Source of the DNA: Pseudomonas orientalis
GTDB taxonomy: Bacteria; Pseudomonadota; Gammaproteobacteria; Pseudomonadales; Pseudomonadaceae
Length of the DNA stretch: 64,000 bases
Assembly: GCF_001439815.1 (NCBI RefSeq)
Contig: NZ_JYLM01000006.1
Coordinates: forward strand, 248,001-312,000
Direction of reading: 5' to 3'
Part shown: in pieces, positions 18,612 through 27,061 of the stretch
Layout: every line of letters begins with the position of its first letter
How positions within the stretch are numbered: position 1 is the stretch's first letter
Program-made: the position numbers and the translations under genes
The notes under the pieces: generated by a model
Seen by the model: only the letters and a program-made list of their open reading frames with translations
Told to the model about the DNA's origin: nothing
The model's database searches: none

Positions 18612-20291
18612 ATGAGTAACAAGAATAACGATGACTTGAAACGCCAGGCCTCGGAAAACACCCTGGGGCTGAACCCGATCATCGCGTTACGCAAAAAGGA
18701 TTTATTGGCCTCCGCGAAGATGGTGCTGACCCAAGCCATCAAGCAACCGTTGCACAGCGTCAAACACGTCGCCCATTTCGGGGTGGAGCTCAAGAACGTC
18801 ATGTTCGGCAAGTCGGTGCTGGTGCCGGAGAGCGATGACCGGCGCTTCCATGACCCGGCCTGGAGCCAGAACCCGCTCTACAAGCGCTACCTGCAAACCT
18901 ACCTGGCGTGGCGCAAGGAACTGCACGACTGGATCGGCGACAGCAATCTGTCGGAACAGGACATCAGTCGCGGCCACTTCGTGATCAACCTGATGACTGA
19001 AGCCATGGCGCCCACCAACAGCGCCGCCAACCCGGCGGCGGTCAAACGCTTCTTTGAAACCGGCGGCAAAAGCCTGCTCGATGGCCTGTCCCACCTGGCC
19101 AAGGACATGGTGCACAACGGCGGTATGCCAAGCCAGGTCAACATGGGTGCCTTTGAAGTGGGCAAGAGCCTGGGTATCACCGAAGGCGCGGTGGTATTTC
19201 GCAACGATGTGCTGGAGCTGATCCAGTACAGGCCCATCACCGAGCAGGTGCACGAACGCCCGCTGCTGGTGGTGCCGCCGCAGATCAACAAATTCTATGT
19301 CTTCGACCTGAGCCCGGATAAGAGCCTGGCGCGCTTCTGCCTGCGCAATGGGCAGCAGACCTTTATCGTCAGCTGGCGCAACCCGACCAAGGCCCAGCGC
19401 GAGTGGGGCCTGTCGACCTATATCGAGGCGCTCAAGGAAGCGGTCGATGTGATCACGGCGATTACCGGCAGCAAGGACGTGAACATGCTGGGCGCCTGCT
19501 CCGGCGGCATCACCTGCACCGCCCTGCTGGGCCATTACGCCGCGCTGGGGGAGAAAAAGGTCAACGCCCTGACGCTGCTGGTGAGTGTGCTGGACACCAC
19601 GCTGGACACCCAGGTGGCATTGTTCGTCGATGAACAGACCCTCGAAGCGGCGAAGCGCCATTCCTATCAGGCCGGCGTACTGGAAGGCCGTGACATGGCC
19701 AAGGTGTTTGCGTGGATGCGGCCCAACGACCTGATCTGGAATTACTGGGTCAACAACTACCTGCTGGGCAATGAGCCGCCGGTGTTCGACATCCTGTTCT
19801 GGAACAACGACACCACGCGCCTGCCGGCCGCCTTCCATGGCGACCTGATCGAACTGTTCAAGAACAACCCGCTGGTGCGCGCCAACGCCCTGGAAGTGTG
19901 CGGCACGCCCATCGACCTCAAACAGGTCACCGCCGATATCTATGCACTGGCCGGCACCAACGACCACATCACACCCTGGCAGTCCTGCTACAAGTCGGCG
20001 CAATTATTTGGCGGCAAGGTGGAGTTCGTGCTGTCCAGCAGCGGGCATATCCAGAGCATCCTCAACCCGCCGGGCAACCCCAAGTCGCGTTACCAGACCA
20101 GTGACGGCCTGGCGGGCACCGCGCTGCAATGGCAGGAAAACGCGACCAAGCACACCGACTCGTGGTGGCTGCACTGGCAGGCATGGCAGGCGGAGCGGGC
20201 GGGTAAGTTGAAAAAAGCCCCTACAAGCCTGGGTAACAAGACGTACGCAGCGGCGGAAGCTGCACCAGGCACCTATGTACACGAACGCTAA
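18612..20291 (+). CDS. phaC1: class II poly(3-hydroxyalkanoate) synthase 1
   Basis: Polymerises medium-chain (R)-3-hydroxyacyl-CoA into PHA on the granule surface. The 559 residues are the normal class II length. The lipase-like box GACSGG (about residue 296) carries the nucleophilic Cys; the Asp is in the TNDHITPW segment and the His in SSSGHIQS. It begins MSNKNNDDLKRQ. Strong similarity to phaC2 downstream (VVPPQINK, KVFAWMRPNDLIWNYW). Codons 3-5 form an A-rich Crc-type site. First gene of phaC1-Z-C2-D. Confidence 0.97.
   Translation: MSNKNNDDLKRQASENTLGLNPIIALRKKDLLASAKMVLTQAIKQPLHSVKHVAHFGVELKNVMFGKSVLVPESDDRRFHDPAWSQNPLYKRYLQTYLAWRKELHDWIGDSNLSEQDISRGHFVINLMTEAMAPTNSAANPAAVKRFFETGGKSLLDGLSHLAKDMVHNGGMPSQVNMGAFEVGKSLGITEGAVVFRNDVLELIQYRPITEQVHERPLLVVPPQINKFYVFDLSPDKSLARFCLRNGQQTFIVSWRNPTKAQREWGLSTYIEALKEAVDVITAITGSKDVNMLGACSGGITCTALLGHYAALGEKKVNALTLLVSVLDTTLDTQVALFVDEQTLEAAKRHSYQAGVLEGRDMAKVFAWMRPNDLIWNYWVNNYLLGNEPPVFDILFWNNDTTRLPAAFHGDLIELFKNNPLVRANALEVCGTPIDLKQVTADIYALAGTNDHITPWQSCYKSAQLFGGKVEFVLSSSGHIQSILNPPGNPKSRYQTSDGLAGTALQWQENATKHTDSWWLHWQAWQAERAGKLKKAPTSLGNKTYAAAEAAPGTYVHER
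18618..18628 (+). promoter_or_regulatory. Crc/Hfq catabolite-activity (CA) motif at the phaC1 start
   Basis: AACAAGAATAA fits AANAANAA, the Hfq-Crc target, and starts 6 bases after the first base of the phaC1 ATG. In P. putida Crc is known to reduce phaC1 translation; the site here is placed to do the same. Confidence 0.65.
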
Positions 20292-20308
20292 ATTGAAATG
20301 CAGTCAAT

Positions 20309-20395
20309 GTGGGAGGGGGCTTGCCCCCGATAGCGGTGTGTCAGTTAAAGATGTAATGACTGAAACACCGCCATCGGGGGCAAGCCCCCTCCCAC
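20309..20395. repeat. REPIN, family A, between phaC1 and phaZ
   Basis: Full inverted pair with spacer GGTGTGTCAGTTAAAG. It is the only notable structure in this gap and may act as a partial terminator or mRNA-end stabiliser between synthase and depolymerase. Confidence 0.9.
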
Positions 20396-20438
20396 ATTTT
20401 GACCGCATTTCTCCTGTAACACTTCACAGGGCTTGAGC

Positions 20439-21284
20439 ATGCCGCAACCGTTCATCTTCCGCACCATCGACCTGGATGGCCAGGCCATCCGCACGGCGGT
20501 ACGACCGGGCAAGCCGCACTTGACCCCGCTGCTGATCTTCAACGGCATCGGCGCCAACCTGGAGCTGGTGTTTCCGTTCGTCCACGCCCTGGACCCGGAC
20601 CTGGAAGTGATCGCCTTCGATGTGCCAGGCGTGGGCGGTTCCTCCACGCCCAACCGGCCCTATCGCTTCCCCGGCCTGGCCAAGCTGACGGCGCGCATGC
20701 TCGACTACCTGGACTATGGCCAGGTGAACGCGGTGGGGGTGTCCTGGGGTGGCGCGCTGGCGCAGCAGTTCGCCTATGACTACCCGGAACGCTGCAAGAA
20801 GCTGATTCTGGCGGCCACGGCTGCCGGAGCCTTTATGGTGCCGGGCAAGCCCAAGGTGTTGTGGCTGATGGCCAGCCCCCGGCGCTATATCCAGCCCTCC
20901 CATGTGGTGCGCATTGCGCCGATGATTTACGGCGGTTCGTTCCGCCGCGACCCCAAGCTGGCCGCCGAACATGCCAGCAAAGTGCGCTCGGCCGGCAAGC
21001 TGGGTTATTACTGGCAACTGTTCGCGGGGCTGGGCTGGACCAGCATCCACTGGCTGCACAAGATCCGCCAGCCGACCCTGGTATTGGCCGGGGACGACGA
21101 CCCGCTGATTCCGCTGATCAACATGCGCATGCTCGCCTGGCGCATCCCCAATGCGCAGTTGCATATCATCGACGATGGCCATTTATTCCTGATCACCCGG
21201 GCCGAAGCCGTGGCGCCCATCATCATGAAGTTTCTTGAAGAGGAGCGTCTGCGCGCCGTGATACATCCGCGACCGGCGGTGTGA
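20439..21284 (+). CDS. phaZ: intracellular medium-chain PHA depolymerase
   Basis: Granule-bound alpha/beta hydrolase that releases 3-hydroxyalkanoic acids. The 281 residues have the oxyanion segment FNGIGANLE, the nucleophile elbow GVSWGG (Ser near 102), an Asp in LVLAGDDDPLIP, and His in IIDDGHLFL. The ATG (MPQPFIFRTI) is chosen over a TTG two codons upstream because it matches the family start and has AGGG at about 8 bases. It lies between the two synthases. Confidence 0.96.
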   Translation: MPQPFIFRTIDLDGQAIRTAVRPGKPHLTPLLIFNGIGANLELVFPFVHALDPDLEVIAFDVPGVGGSSTPNRPYRFPGLAKLTARMLDYLDYGQVNAVGVSWGGALAQQFAYDYPERCKKLILAATAAGAFMVPGKPKVLWLMASPRRYIQPSHVVRIAPMIYGGSFRRDPKLAAEHASKVRSAGKLGYYWQLFAGLGWTSIHWLHKIRQPTLVLAGDDDPLIPLINMRMLAWRIPNAQLHIIDDGHLFLITRAEAVAPIIMKFLEEERLRAVIHPRPAV

Positions 21285-21373
21285 AGGACCACACCGCCGC
21301 GCAACTTGCCAGGAACCGACTATGGTTCTGAATTGGCGTGCCTCTTGATGGCTTGACGAAGGAGTGTTGGCTC

Positions 21374-23056
21374 ATGCGAGACAGACCCGTGAAGAACCCG
21401 GCGCCCACCCCCGCTGCGTTCATCAACGCGCAAAACGCGATCACCGGCCTGCGCGGCCGAGACCTGCTGTCGACCCTGCGTACCGTCGCGGCCCATGGCC
21501 TGCGCAACCCGATGCACACCGCCCGCCACGCCCTGGCCCTGGGCGGCCAACTGGGCCGCGTGTTGCTGGGGGACACGGTGCATGAGCCCAACCCCAACGA
21601 CAGCCGCTTCAAAGACCCCACCTGGACGCTCAACCCGCTGTACCGGCGCAGTCTGCAAGCCTATTTGAGCTGGCAAAGACACACGCGCAACTGGATCGAT
21701 GACAGCACCCTCAGCGCAGATGACCGTGCTCGCGCACAGTTCGCGTTCGCCCTGCTCAACGACGCCGTCTCGCCGTCCAACACCCTGCTCAATCCGCTGG
21801 CGATCAAGGAGCTGCTCAATTCCGGCGGCAACAGTGTGGTGCGTGGCGTGAGCCATTTGTTCGAAGACCTGCTGCACAACAATGGCCTGCCGCGCCAGGT
21901 CAGCAAGCATGCCTTCGAAGTGGGCAAGACCGTTGCCACCACGCCGGGCTCGGTGGTGTTTCGCAACGAGCTGCTGGAGCTGATCCAGTACAGGCCCATG
22001 AGCGAAAAACAATACGCCAAGCCCTTGCTGGTGGTGCCGCCGCAAATCAACAAGTACTACATCTTCGATCTCAGCCCGGCCAACAGCTTTGTGCAGTACG
22101 CCCTGAAAAACGGCCTGCAGACCTTCATGGTCAGTTGGCGCAACCCGGATGTGCGGCATCGCGAATGGGGACTGTCCACCTACGTGGCGGCGCTGGAGGA
22201 AGCCCTCAACGCCTGCCGGGCGATCACCGGCGCGCGCGAGGTCAATCTGATGGGCGCCTGCGCCGGCGGCCTGACCATCGCCGCGCTGCAAGGCCATCTG
22301 CAAGCCAAGCGCCAGTTGCGGCGCATCGCCAGTGCCAGTTATCTGGTGAGCTTGCTCGACAGCCAGATCGACGGCCCGGCCATGTTGTTCGCCGATGAAC
22401 AAACCCTTGAAGCCGCCAAGCGCCGTTCTTACCAGCAAGGTGTGCTGGACGGTCGCGACATGGCCAAGGTGTTCGCCTGGATGCGCCCCAATGACCTGAT
22501 CTGGAACTACTGGGTCAACAACTACCTGCTGGGCAAGGAACCACCCGCCTTCGACATCCTGTACTGGAACAACGACAACACGCGCCTGCCCGCCGCGCTG
22601 CACGGCGACCTGCTGGATTTTTTCAAGCACAACCCGCTGAGCCATCCGGGGGGCCTGGAGGTGTGCGGTACGCCCATCGACTTGCAGAAGGTCACGATAG
22701 ACAGCTTCAGCGTGGCCGGCATCAACGACCACATCACGCCGTGGGACGCGGTGTACCGTTCCACCCAACTGCTGGGCGGCGAGCGGCGCTTCGTGCTATC
22801 CAACAGCGGGCATATCCAGAGCATCCTCAACCCGCCGGGCAACCCCAAGGCCAATTACGTCGAGAATCCCAGGCTGAGCAGCGACCCGCGCGCCTGGTAT
22901 TACGACGCCAGTCACGTCGAAGGCAGCTGGTGGCCGCAGTGGCTGGAGTGGGTCCAGCAACGTTCGGGCGCGCAGCGCGAAACCCTCACCGCCCTGGGCA
23001 ACCAGAACTACCCACCGATGGAAGCGGCGCCAGGCACCTACGTGCGCGTGCGCTGA
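21374..23056 (+). CDS. phaC2: class II poly(3-hydroxyalkanoate) synthase 2
   Basis: Paralogue of PhaC1, 560 residues. The Cys box reads GACAGG (in NLMGACAGGLTIA), with Asp in INDHITPW and His in SNSGHIQS. The ATG at MRDRPVKN is used because GGAG precedes it by about 9 bases and the family starts there. A Ser-to-Ala change after the catalytic Cys relative to PhaC1 is typical of PhaC2. Followed 27 bases later by phaD. Confidence 0.96.
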   Translation: MRDRPVKNPAPTPAAFINAQNAITGLRGRDLLSTLRTVAAHGLRNPMHTARHALALGGQLGRVLLGDTVHEPNPNDSRFKDPTWTLNPLYRRSLQAYLSWQRHTRNWIDDSTLSADDRARAQFAFALLNDAVSPSNTLLNPLAIKELLNSGGNSVVRGVSHLFEDLLHNNGLPRQVSKHAFEVGKTVATTPGSVVFRNELLELIQYRPMSEKQYAKPLLVVPPQINKYYIFDLSPANSFVQYALKNGLQTFMVSWRNPDVRHREWGLSTYVAALEEALNACRAITGAREVNLMGACAGGLTIAALQGHLQAKRQLRRIASASYLVSLLDSQIDGPAMLFADEQTLEAAKRRSYQQGVLDGRDMAKVFAWMRPNDLIWNYWVNNYLLGKEPPAFDILYWNNDNTRLPAALHGDLLDFFKHNPLSHPGGLEVCGTPIDLQKVTIDSFSVAGINDHITPWDAVYRSTQLLGGERRFVLSNSGHIQSILNPPGNPKANYVENPRLSSDPRAWYYDASHVEGSWWPQWLEWVQQRSGAQRETLTALGNQNYPPMEAAPGTYVRVR

Positions 23057-23083
23057 GCTCAACGATCAGACTAAGAAGGCTGG

Positions 23084-23704
23084 ATGAAGACCCGCGACCG
23101 TATCCTTGAATGTGCCCTGCAGTTGTTCAACCACAAGGGCGAACCGAATGTGTCGACCATGGAGGTGGCCAATGAAATGGGGATCAGCCCCGGCAACCTC
23201 TACTACCACTTCCATGGCAAGGAGCCGTTGGTGCTGGGGCTGTTCGAACGTTTTCAAGGCGAGTTGGCGCCGCTGCTCGACCCTCCTGCCGATGCGCAGC
23301 TGGAGGCCGAGGACTACTGGCTGTTCCTGCATTTGATTGTCGAGCGCATGGCCCACTACCGGTTCCTGTTCCAGGATCTGTCGAACCTGGCCGGGCGTCT
23401 GCCGAAGCTGGCCAAGGGGATTCGTAACCTGCTCACGGCGCTCAAGCGAACACTGGCTTCTTTGCTCGCGCGATTGAAGGCGGCGGGGCAACTGGTCAGT
23501 GATACCCAGGCGTTGGGGCAACTGGTGGAGCAGATCACCATGACCCTGCTGTTTTCCCTGGATTACCAGCGAATCCTGGATCGCAAGGGTGAGGTGCGGG
23601 TGGTGGTGTACCAGGTCATGATGTTGGTGGCGCCGCATCTGCTGCTGCCGGCACGGCACGCGACCGAGAAGTTCGCACTCAAATACCTGGATGACCTGGA
23701 TTGA
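23084..23704 (+). CDS. phaD: TetR-family regulator PhaD
   Basis: Activator of the pha cluster in P. putida, responding to a CoA-type ligand. The 206 residues show a TetR helix-turn-helix (about 25-45, VANEMGISPGNLYYHFHGKE) and a helical ligand domain with YRFLFQDLSNLAGRLPKL. Last gene of the phaC1 unit; convergent with phaF. Confidence 0.94.
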   Translation: MKTRDRILECALQLFNHKGEPNVSTMEVANEMGISPGNLYYHFHGKEPLVLGLFERFQGELAPLLDPPADAQLEAEDYWLFLHLIVERMAHYRFLFQDLSNLAGRLPKLAKGIRNLLTALKRTLASLLARLKAAGQLVSDTQALGQLVEQITMTLLFSLDYQRILDRKGEVRVVVYQVMMLVAPHLLLPARHATEKFALKYLDDLD

Positions 23705-23712
23705 AGCCCACT

Positions 23713-23744
23713 GATCGTTCCCACGCGGGAGCGTGGGAACGATC
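23713..23744. repeat. palindromic repeat, family D (CGTTCCCACGC type)
   Basis: GATCGTTCCCACGC, loop GG, and the near-complement AGCGTGGGAACGATC form a perfect or near-perfect hairpin. This is a different repeat family from the others, seen once here. Confidence 0.75.
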
Positions 23745-23750
23745 TGTGAT

Positions 23751-23786
23751 AAAAAACGCCCGACCTTCACAGGCCGGGCGTTTTTG
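23751..23786. terminator. bidirectional terminator between phaD and phaF
   Basis: AAAAAACGCCCG, an 11-base loop region, and CGGGCGTTTTT. A- and T-tracts on both sides suit both convergent pha units. Confidence 0.9.
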
Positions 23787-23799
23787 TGCCCTGTAAAAA

Positions 23800-24708
23800 T
23801 CAGGACTGACTGGATGGCGTCGGCGTTACCGGCGTTGCAGTCGGGGTAGCAGCCGTGTGCGACGGTGCGGACACCGAATTGGCTGTCGAAGCGGCCGGTG
23901 CTGCCGCTGTTGCCGGCTTGGCCGACGCAGCAGTCTTTGGCGCTGCCGGCTTTTTCGCTACCGCGGGCTTTTTAGCCGCTGCAGGTTTTGCCGCAGGCTT
24001 GGCTGCTGACTTCGCAGCGGCGGGTTTGGCAGCCGATTTAGCCGCAGGTTTTGCGGCGGCTTTAGCGGCCACTGGCTTAGCGGCAGGCTTGGTGGCCGGT
24101 TTGGCCGCAGCGGTTTTGGCTGCGGGCTTGGCGGCGGGTTTTGCAGCAGCTTTGGCGGGCGCCTTGGCCGCAGATTTTGCAGCCGGTTTGGCAGCCGCTT
24201 TAACCAGAGGCTTGGCGGCAGCTTTCGCGGCCGGTTTTGCCGCTGCGGTTTTAGCCGCAGGTTTGGCGGCCGGTTTTGCTGCAGGCTTGGCCGCAGCAGT
24301 CTTGGCTGGCGCCACTTTGGCGCCTGTGAGCTTTTCGATTTGCTTGGTCAGCGTATCGACCTTGCTGTGCAGCGTTTTCAGCTCAGCCTTGCTCGGCACG
24401 CCCAGTCGCGAAATAGCACTGTTGAGGCGCTTGTCGAAAGTTTCTTCCAACTTGTTCCAGGTGTCGGAAATGCTCGACTTGGCCGAACCTGCGCTCGCCT
24501 TGGCCGCGTCCACTTTTTTACCCACAGTGCTCTTGGTCAACTTCTCGGCCTTCTCACCGTCCTTGACCAGCGTCTCGAAGTATTTGCCGCCGTCACTGCT
24601 CACTTTCGAGTAAACGCCTAAACCAGCAAGCCAGATCTTTCGGGAATATTTTTCAACTTCCCCGACCCACGAGCTGCTTTCTTTCTGAGTAGTTTTTTTA
24701 ACAGCCAT
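23800..24708 (-). CDS. phaF: phasin PhaF with histone-like tail
   Basis: Granule-associated phasin that also binds DNA and distributes granules at division. The 302 residues have an N-terminal phasin domain (about 1-130, SRKIWLAGLGVYSKV and a coiled coil) and a long, low-complexity Ala/Lys/Pro tail (about 130-285) of AAKPAAK-type repeats resembling histone H1. The last 20 residues are Ala/Thr/Pro rich. AAGGAGA precedes the ATG. 12 bases after phaI. Confidence 0.96.
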   Translation of the reverse strand: MAVKKTTQKESSSWVGEVEKYSRKIWLAGLGVYSKVSSDGGKYFETLVKDGEKAEKLTKSTVGKKVDAAKASAGSAKSSISDTWNKLEETFDKRLNSAISRLGVPSKAELKTLHSKVDTLTKQIEKLTGAKVAPAKTAAAKPAAKPAAKPAAKTAAAKPAAKAAAKPLVKAAAKPAAKSAAKAPAKAAAKPAAKPAAKTAAAKPATKPAAKPVAAKAAAKPAAKSAAKPAAAKSAAKPAAKPAAAKKPAVAKKPAAPKTAASAKPATAAAPAASTANSVSAPSHTAATPTATPVTPTPSSQS

Positions 24709-24720
24709 CCCGATGTCTCC

Positions 24721-25143
24721 TTAGTGTTTACGCGCGACACGTTCGAGCAATGCCGTCAGCTCTTCGAGCTTAGCAGAGAGTGTCTCCACGTCATGTTTAG
24801 ACGCAATGCCGATTCGATTCAAGGCACTTGCAACACGTGAGTCAAAAGCTTTTTCAACTTTATCCAGTTGAACTTCAACTCGGTGGCCGATGCTGGAGAC
24901 GTTACTCCTTACTTGGTCAATCTGACTGTTGGCGGCATCAAGTTGTTCAATGGCAACTTTTTTGCTTTTACTTTCAATATGTTGACCGCTCTTAACCAGC
25001 TCTTTGAAGTATTCGCCACCCTCGCTGCCGACCTTGGCATAGGCACCAAGACCCGCCAGCCAGATCTTGCGGGCATAGCGTTTAACCTCATGCAGAGCGG
25101 TGGCCTGACTGTCGATTTTTTTCTGCAAAATAACGTTGGCCAT
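24721..25143 (-). CDS. phaI: phasin PhaI
   Basis: Small granule coat protein, 140 residues, homologous to the PhaF N-terminus (YARKIWLAGLGAYAKVGSEG in both forms) and ending in a coiled coil (LSAKLEELTALLERVARKH). Start MANVILQKK has GAGGTG 5 bases upstream; the longer upstream frame has no family similarity. Co-directional with phaF. Confidence 0.95.
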   Translation of the reverse strand: MANVILQKKIDSQATALHEVKRYARKIWLAGLGAYAKVGSEGGEYFKELVKSGQHIESKSKKVAIEQLDAANSQIDQVRSNVSSIGHRVEVQLDKVEKAFDSRVASALNRIGIASKHDVETLSAKLEELTALLERVARKH

Positions 25144-25247
25144 GGTGCACCTCACATAGAAACGGGTGGAGGAACCGCCCGCCGGAGTTGGGGGCTTGGG
25201 CACAACGTAGGGTGAAAAATTAGAATCGGCACCCTAAGAACGTCGAA

Positions 25248-25523
25248 TCAGGCCAGCGCCTTATCCAGGGCTTTTTCGATTTCGGACTTGAGGGTGCCGC
25301 TCATGGCCGACATCAACAGGCCCAGCTTCACATCAATACGCAATGAATCATCAAAGACCTGAACCGTGCCTTCAACACCCGACCGCTTGAGATTCAAGGT
25401 ATCGCCGGACCACGACGACTCCACGCCATACTTATCCTTGAGTTTCTGCGCCAGCGTGTCGGCTTTCGCCCGTGCGCCTGCTTTACCCAGGGAATGCTCA
25501 CGCTCAACGGTGATGCGGGCCAT
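25248..25523 (-). CDS. polyhydroxyalkanoic acid system family protein
   Basis: A 91-residue protein (MARITVEREHSLG ... IEKALDKALA) of the family found beside pha genes and named PHA granule region protein. Single alpha/beta fold, no signal or membrane segment. Its role is not known. It precedes phaI by about 100 bases and may share its transcript or lie upstream of a separate phaI promoter. Confidence 0.85.
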   Translation of the reverse strand: MARITVEREHSLGKAGARAKADTLAQKLKDKYGVESSWSGDTLNLKRSGVEGTVQVFDDSLRIDVKLGLLMSAMSGTLKSEIEKALDKALA

Positions 25524-25667
25524 TGCAATGACTCCTTTCTATAGAGGCTTGGAAACCTTCCATGGGGCAAAAGGTCTCGATAAGCACCTATCTTACCTTC
25601 AGCCTTGCCAAGACAAAGCAGGCCCCGGGGATTATCATGTCCCGCATTCTCTTTTGGTGACAGCGAT

Positions 25668-26438
25668 ATGACTGATCAGCGCAAAGGCAGCGATGCCGAA
25701 CCCACCACTCACTTCGGCTTCAAGAACGTCCCGGAAAGCCAGAAAGCGGAAAAAGTCGCTGAGGTGTTCCACTCCGTAGCCGCCAAGTACGACTTGATGA
25801 ACGACGTGTTGTCCGGTGGCATGCACCGCCTGTGGAAGCGTTTTACCATCGAACTGTCGGGCGTACGCACCGGCAACCGCGTGCTGGACATCGCCGGTGG
25901 CACGGGCGACCTGGCGGCCAAGTTTTCCAAGCTGGTGGGGCCGACCGGCCAGGTGGTACTGGCCGATATCAACGGCTCGATGCTCAAGGTTGGTCGCGAC
26001 CGCCTGCTCGACAAGGGCGTGGCCGGCAATATCGAATTCGTTCAGGCCGATGCGGAAAAACTGCCGTTCCCGGACAACCACTTCGATTGCGTGACCATCG
26101 CCTTCGGCCTGCGCAACGTCACCCACAAGGAGGACGCGATCCGCTCGATGCTGCGCGTGCTCAAGCCGGGTGGCCGCCTGCTGGTGCTGGAATTCTCCAA
26201 GCCGACCAACGCGCTGATGTCCAAGGTGTACGACACCTATTCGTTTGCCTTCATGCCGTTGATGGGCAAGCTGATCACCAATGATGCCGAGAGCTATCGC
26301 TACCTGGCCGAATCGATCCGCATGCACCCCGACCAGGAAACCCTGAAGTCCATGATGGTGGAGGCCGGTTTCGACCGCGTGACCTACCACAACATGACCT
26401 CGGGCATCGTTGCCCTGCACCGCGGCATCAAGCCCTGA
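25668..26438 (+). CDS. ubiE: ubiquinone/menaquinone biosynthesis C-methyltransferase
   Basis: SAM-dependent C-methylation in ubiquinone synthesis. The 256 residues have VFHSVAAKYDLMNDVLSGG, the SAM motif I VLDIAGGTGDLAAKF, the DAEKLPFPDNHFDCV segment and FGLRNVTHK. The ATG at MTDQRKGS fits the family. Its last base is the first base of ubiJ (start-stop overlap). Confidence 0.97.
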   Translation: MTDQRKGSDAEPTTHFGFKNVPESQKAEKVAEVFHSVAAKYDLMNDVLSGGMHRLWKRFTIELSGVRTGNRVLDIAGGTGDLAAKFSKLVGPTGQVVLADINGSMLKVGRDRLLDKGVAGNIEFVQADAEKLPFPDNHFDCVTIAFGLRNVTHKEDAIRSMLRVLKPGGRLLVLEFSKPTNALMSKVYDTYSFAFMPLMGKLITNDAESYRYLAESIRMHPDQETLKSMMVEAGFDRVTYHNMTSGIVALHRGIKP

Positions 26439-27061
26439 TGCTGCTCGCAGGCCTTGTCGCCAGCGTCGAACACGGACTCAACCGTGTTTTGCGCCTGGAC
26501 AGCACCGCCCTGGCGCGGCTTGCGCACCTGACCGGCAAAGTCATCGCCGTCGATTGCCGCAGCCCCGCCTTGCAGCTGTTTATCCTGCCCAGCGATGAAG
26601 GCCTGTTGCTCGCCACGCAATGGGCCGCCGAGGCCGACTGCACCTTGCGTGCGCCGGCCTACAACCTGTTGCACCTGGCGTTGAGCCGCAACAAGACCGC
26701 TATCCTGCACAGCCCCGAAGTGGCGCTGGAAGGCGACAGCGCGGTGCTGATGGACCTGGCCGCCGTGTTGCAGGACCTGGACCTGGACTGGGAATTCGAA
26801 CTCTCGCGCTGGATCGGCCCCGTCGCCACCCAGCTGCTCAGTGGGCACCTGCGCAGCCGTTCGCGCTGGTACCAGCAAGGGTTCGCCAGCCTCAACCAGA
26901 ACCTCGCCGAATACCTGAGCGAAGAATCGCGCACCCTGGTCGGGCAACGAGAAGCGCAAGCGCGCTTTCGTGAGCTCGACGAGGCCAAAATCGACCTGGA
27001 ACGCCTCGAGGCCCGCTTCGAGCGCCTGAGCCGTTCCCTTGATCCAAGCGATAACGCATGA
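26438..27061 (+). CDS. ubiJ: ubiquinone biosynthesis accessory protein UbiJ
   Basis: SCP2-type lipid-binding protein that serves the aerobic ubiquinone metabolon with UbiK. The 207 residues have an N-terminal SCP2 domain (about 10-115) and a C-terminal coiled coil (REAQARFRELDEAKIDLERL). Overlaps ubiE by one base and ubiB by four, so it is part of ubiE-J-B. Confidence 0.93.
   Translation: MLLAGLVASVEHGLNRVLRLDSTALARLAHLTGKVIAVDCRSPALQLFILPSDEGLLLATQWAAEADCTLRAPAYNLLHLALSRNKTAILHSPEVALEGDSAVLMDLAAVLQDLDLDWEFELSRWIGPVATQLLSGHLRSRSRWYQQGFASLNQNLAEYLSEESRTLVGQREAQARFRELDEAKIDLERLEARFERLSRSLDPSDNA

Noticed and set aside
23940..24310. Short periodic repeats that could suggest a CRISPR or satellite array
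   Set aside because: They are the Ala/Lys/Pro codon repeats of the PhaF histone-like tail, in frame throughout and without unique spacers.
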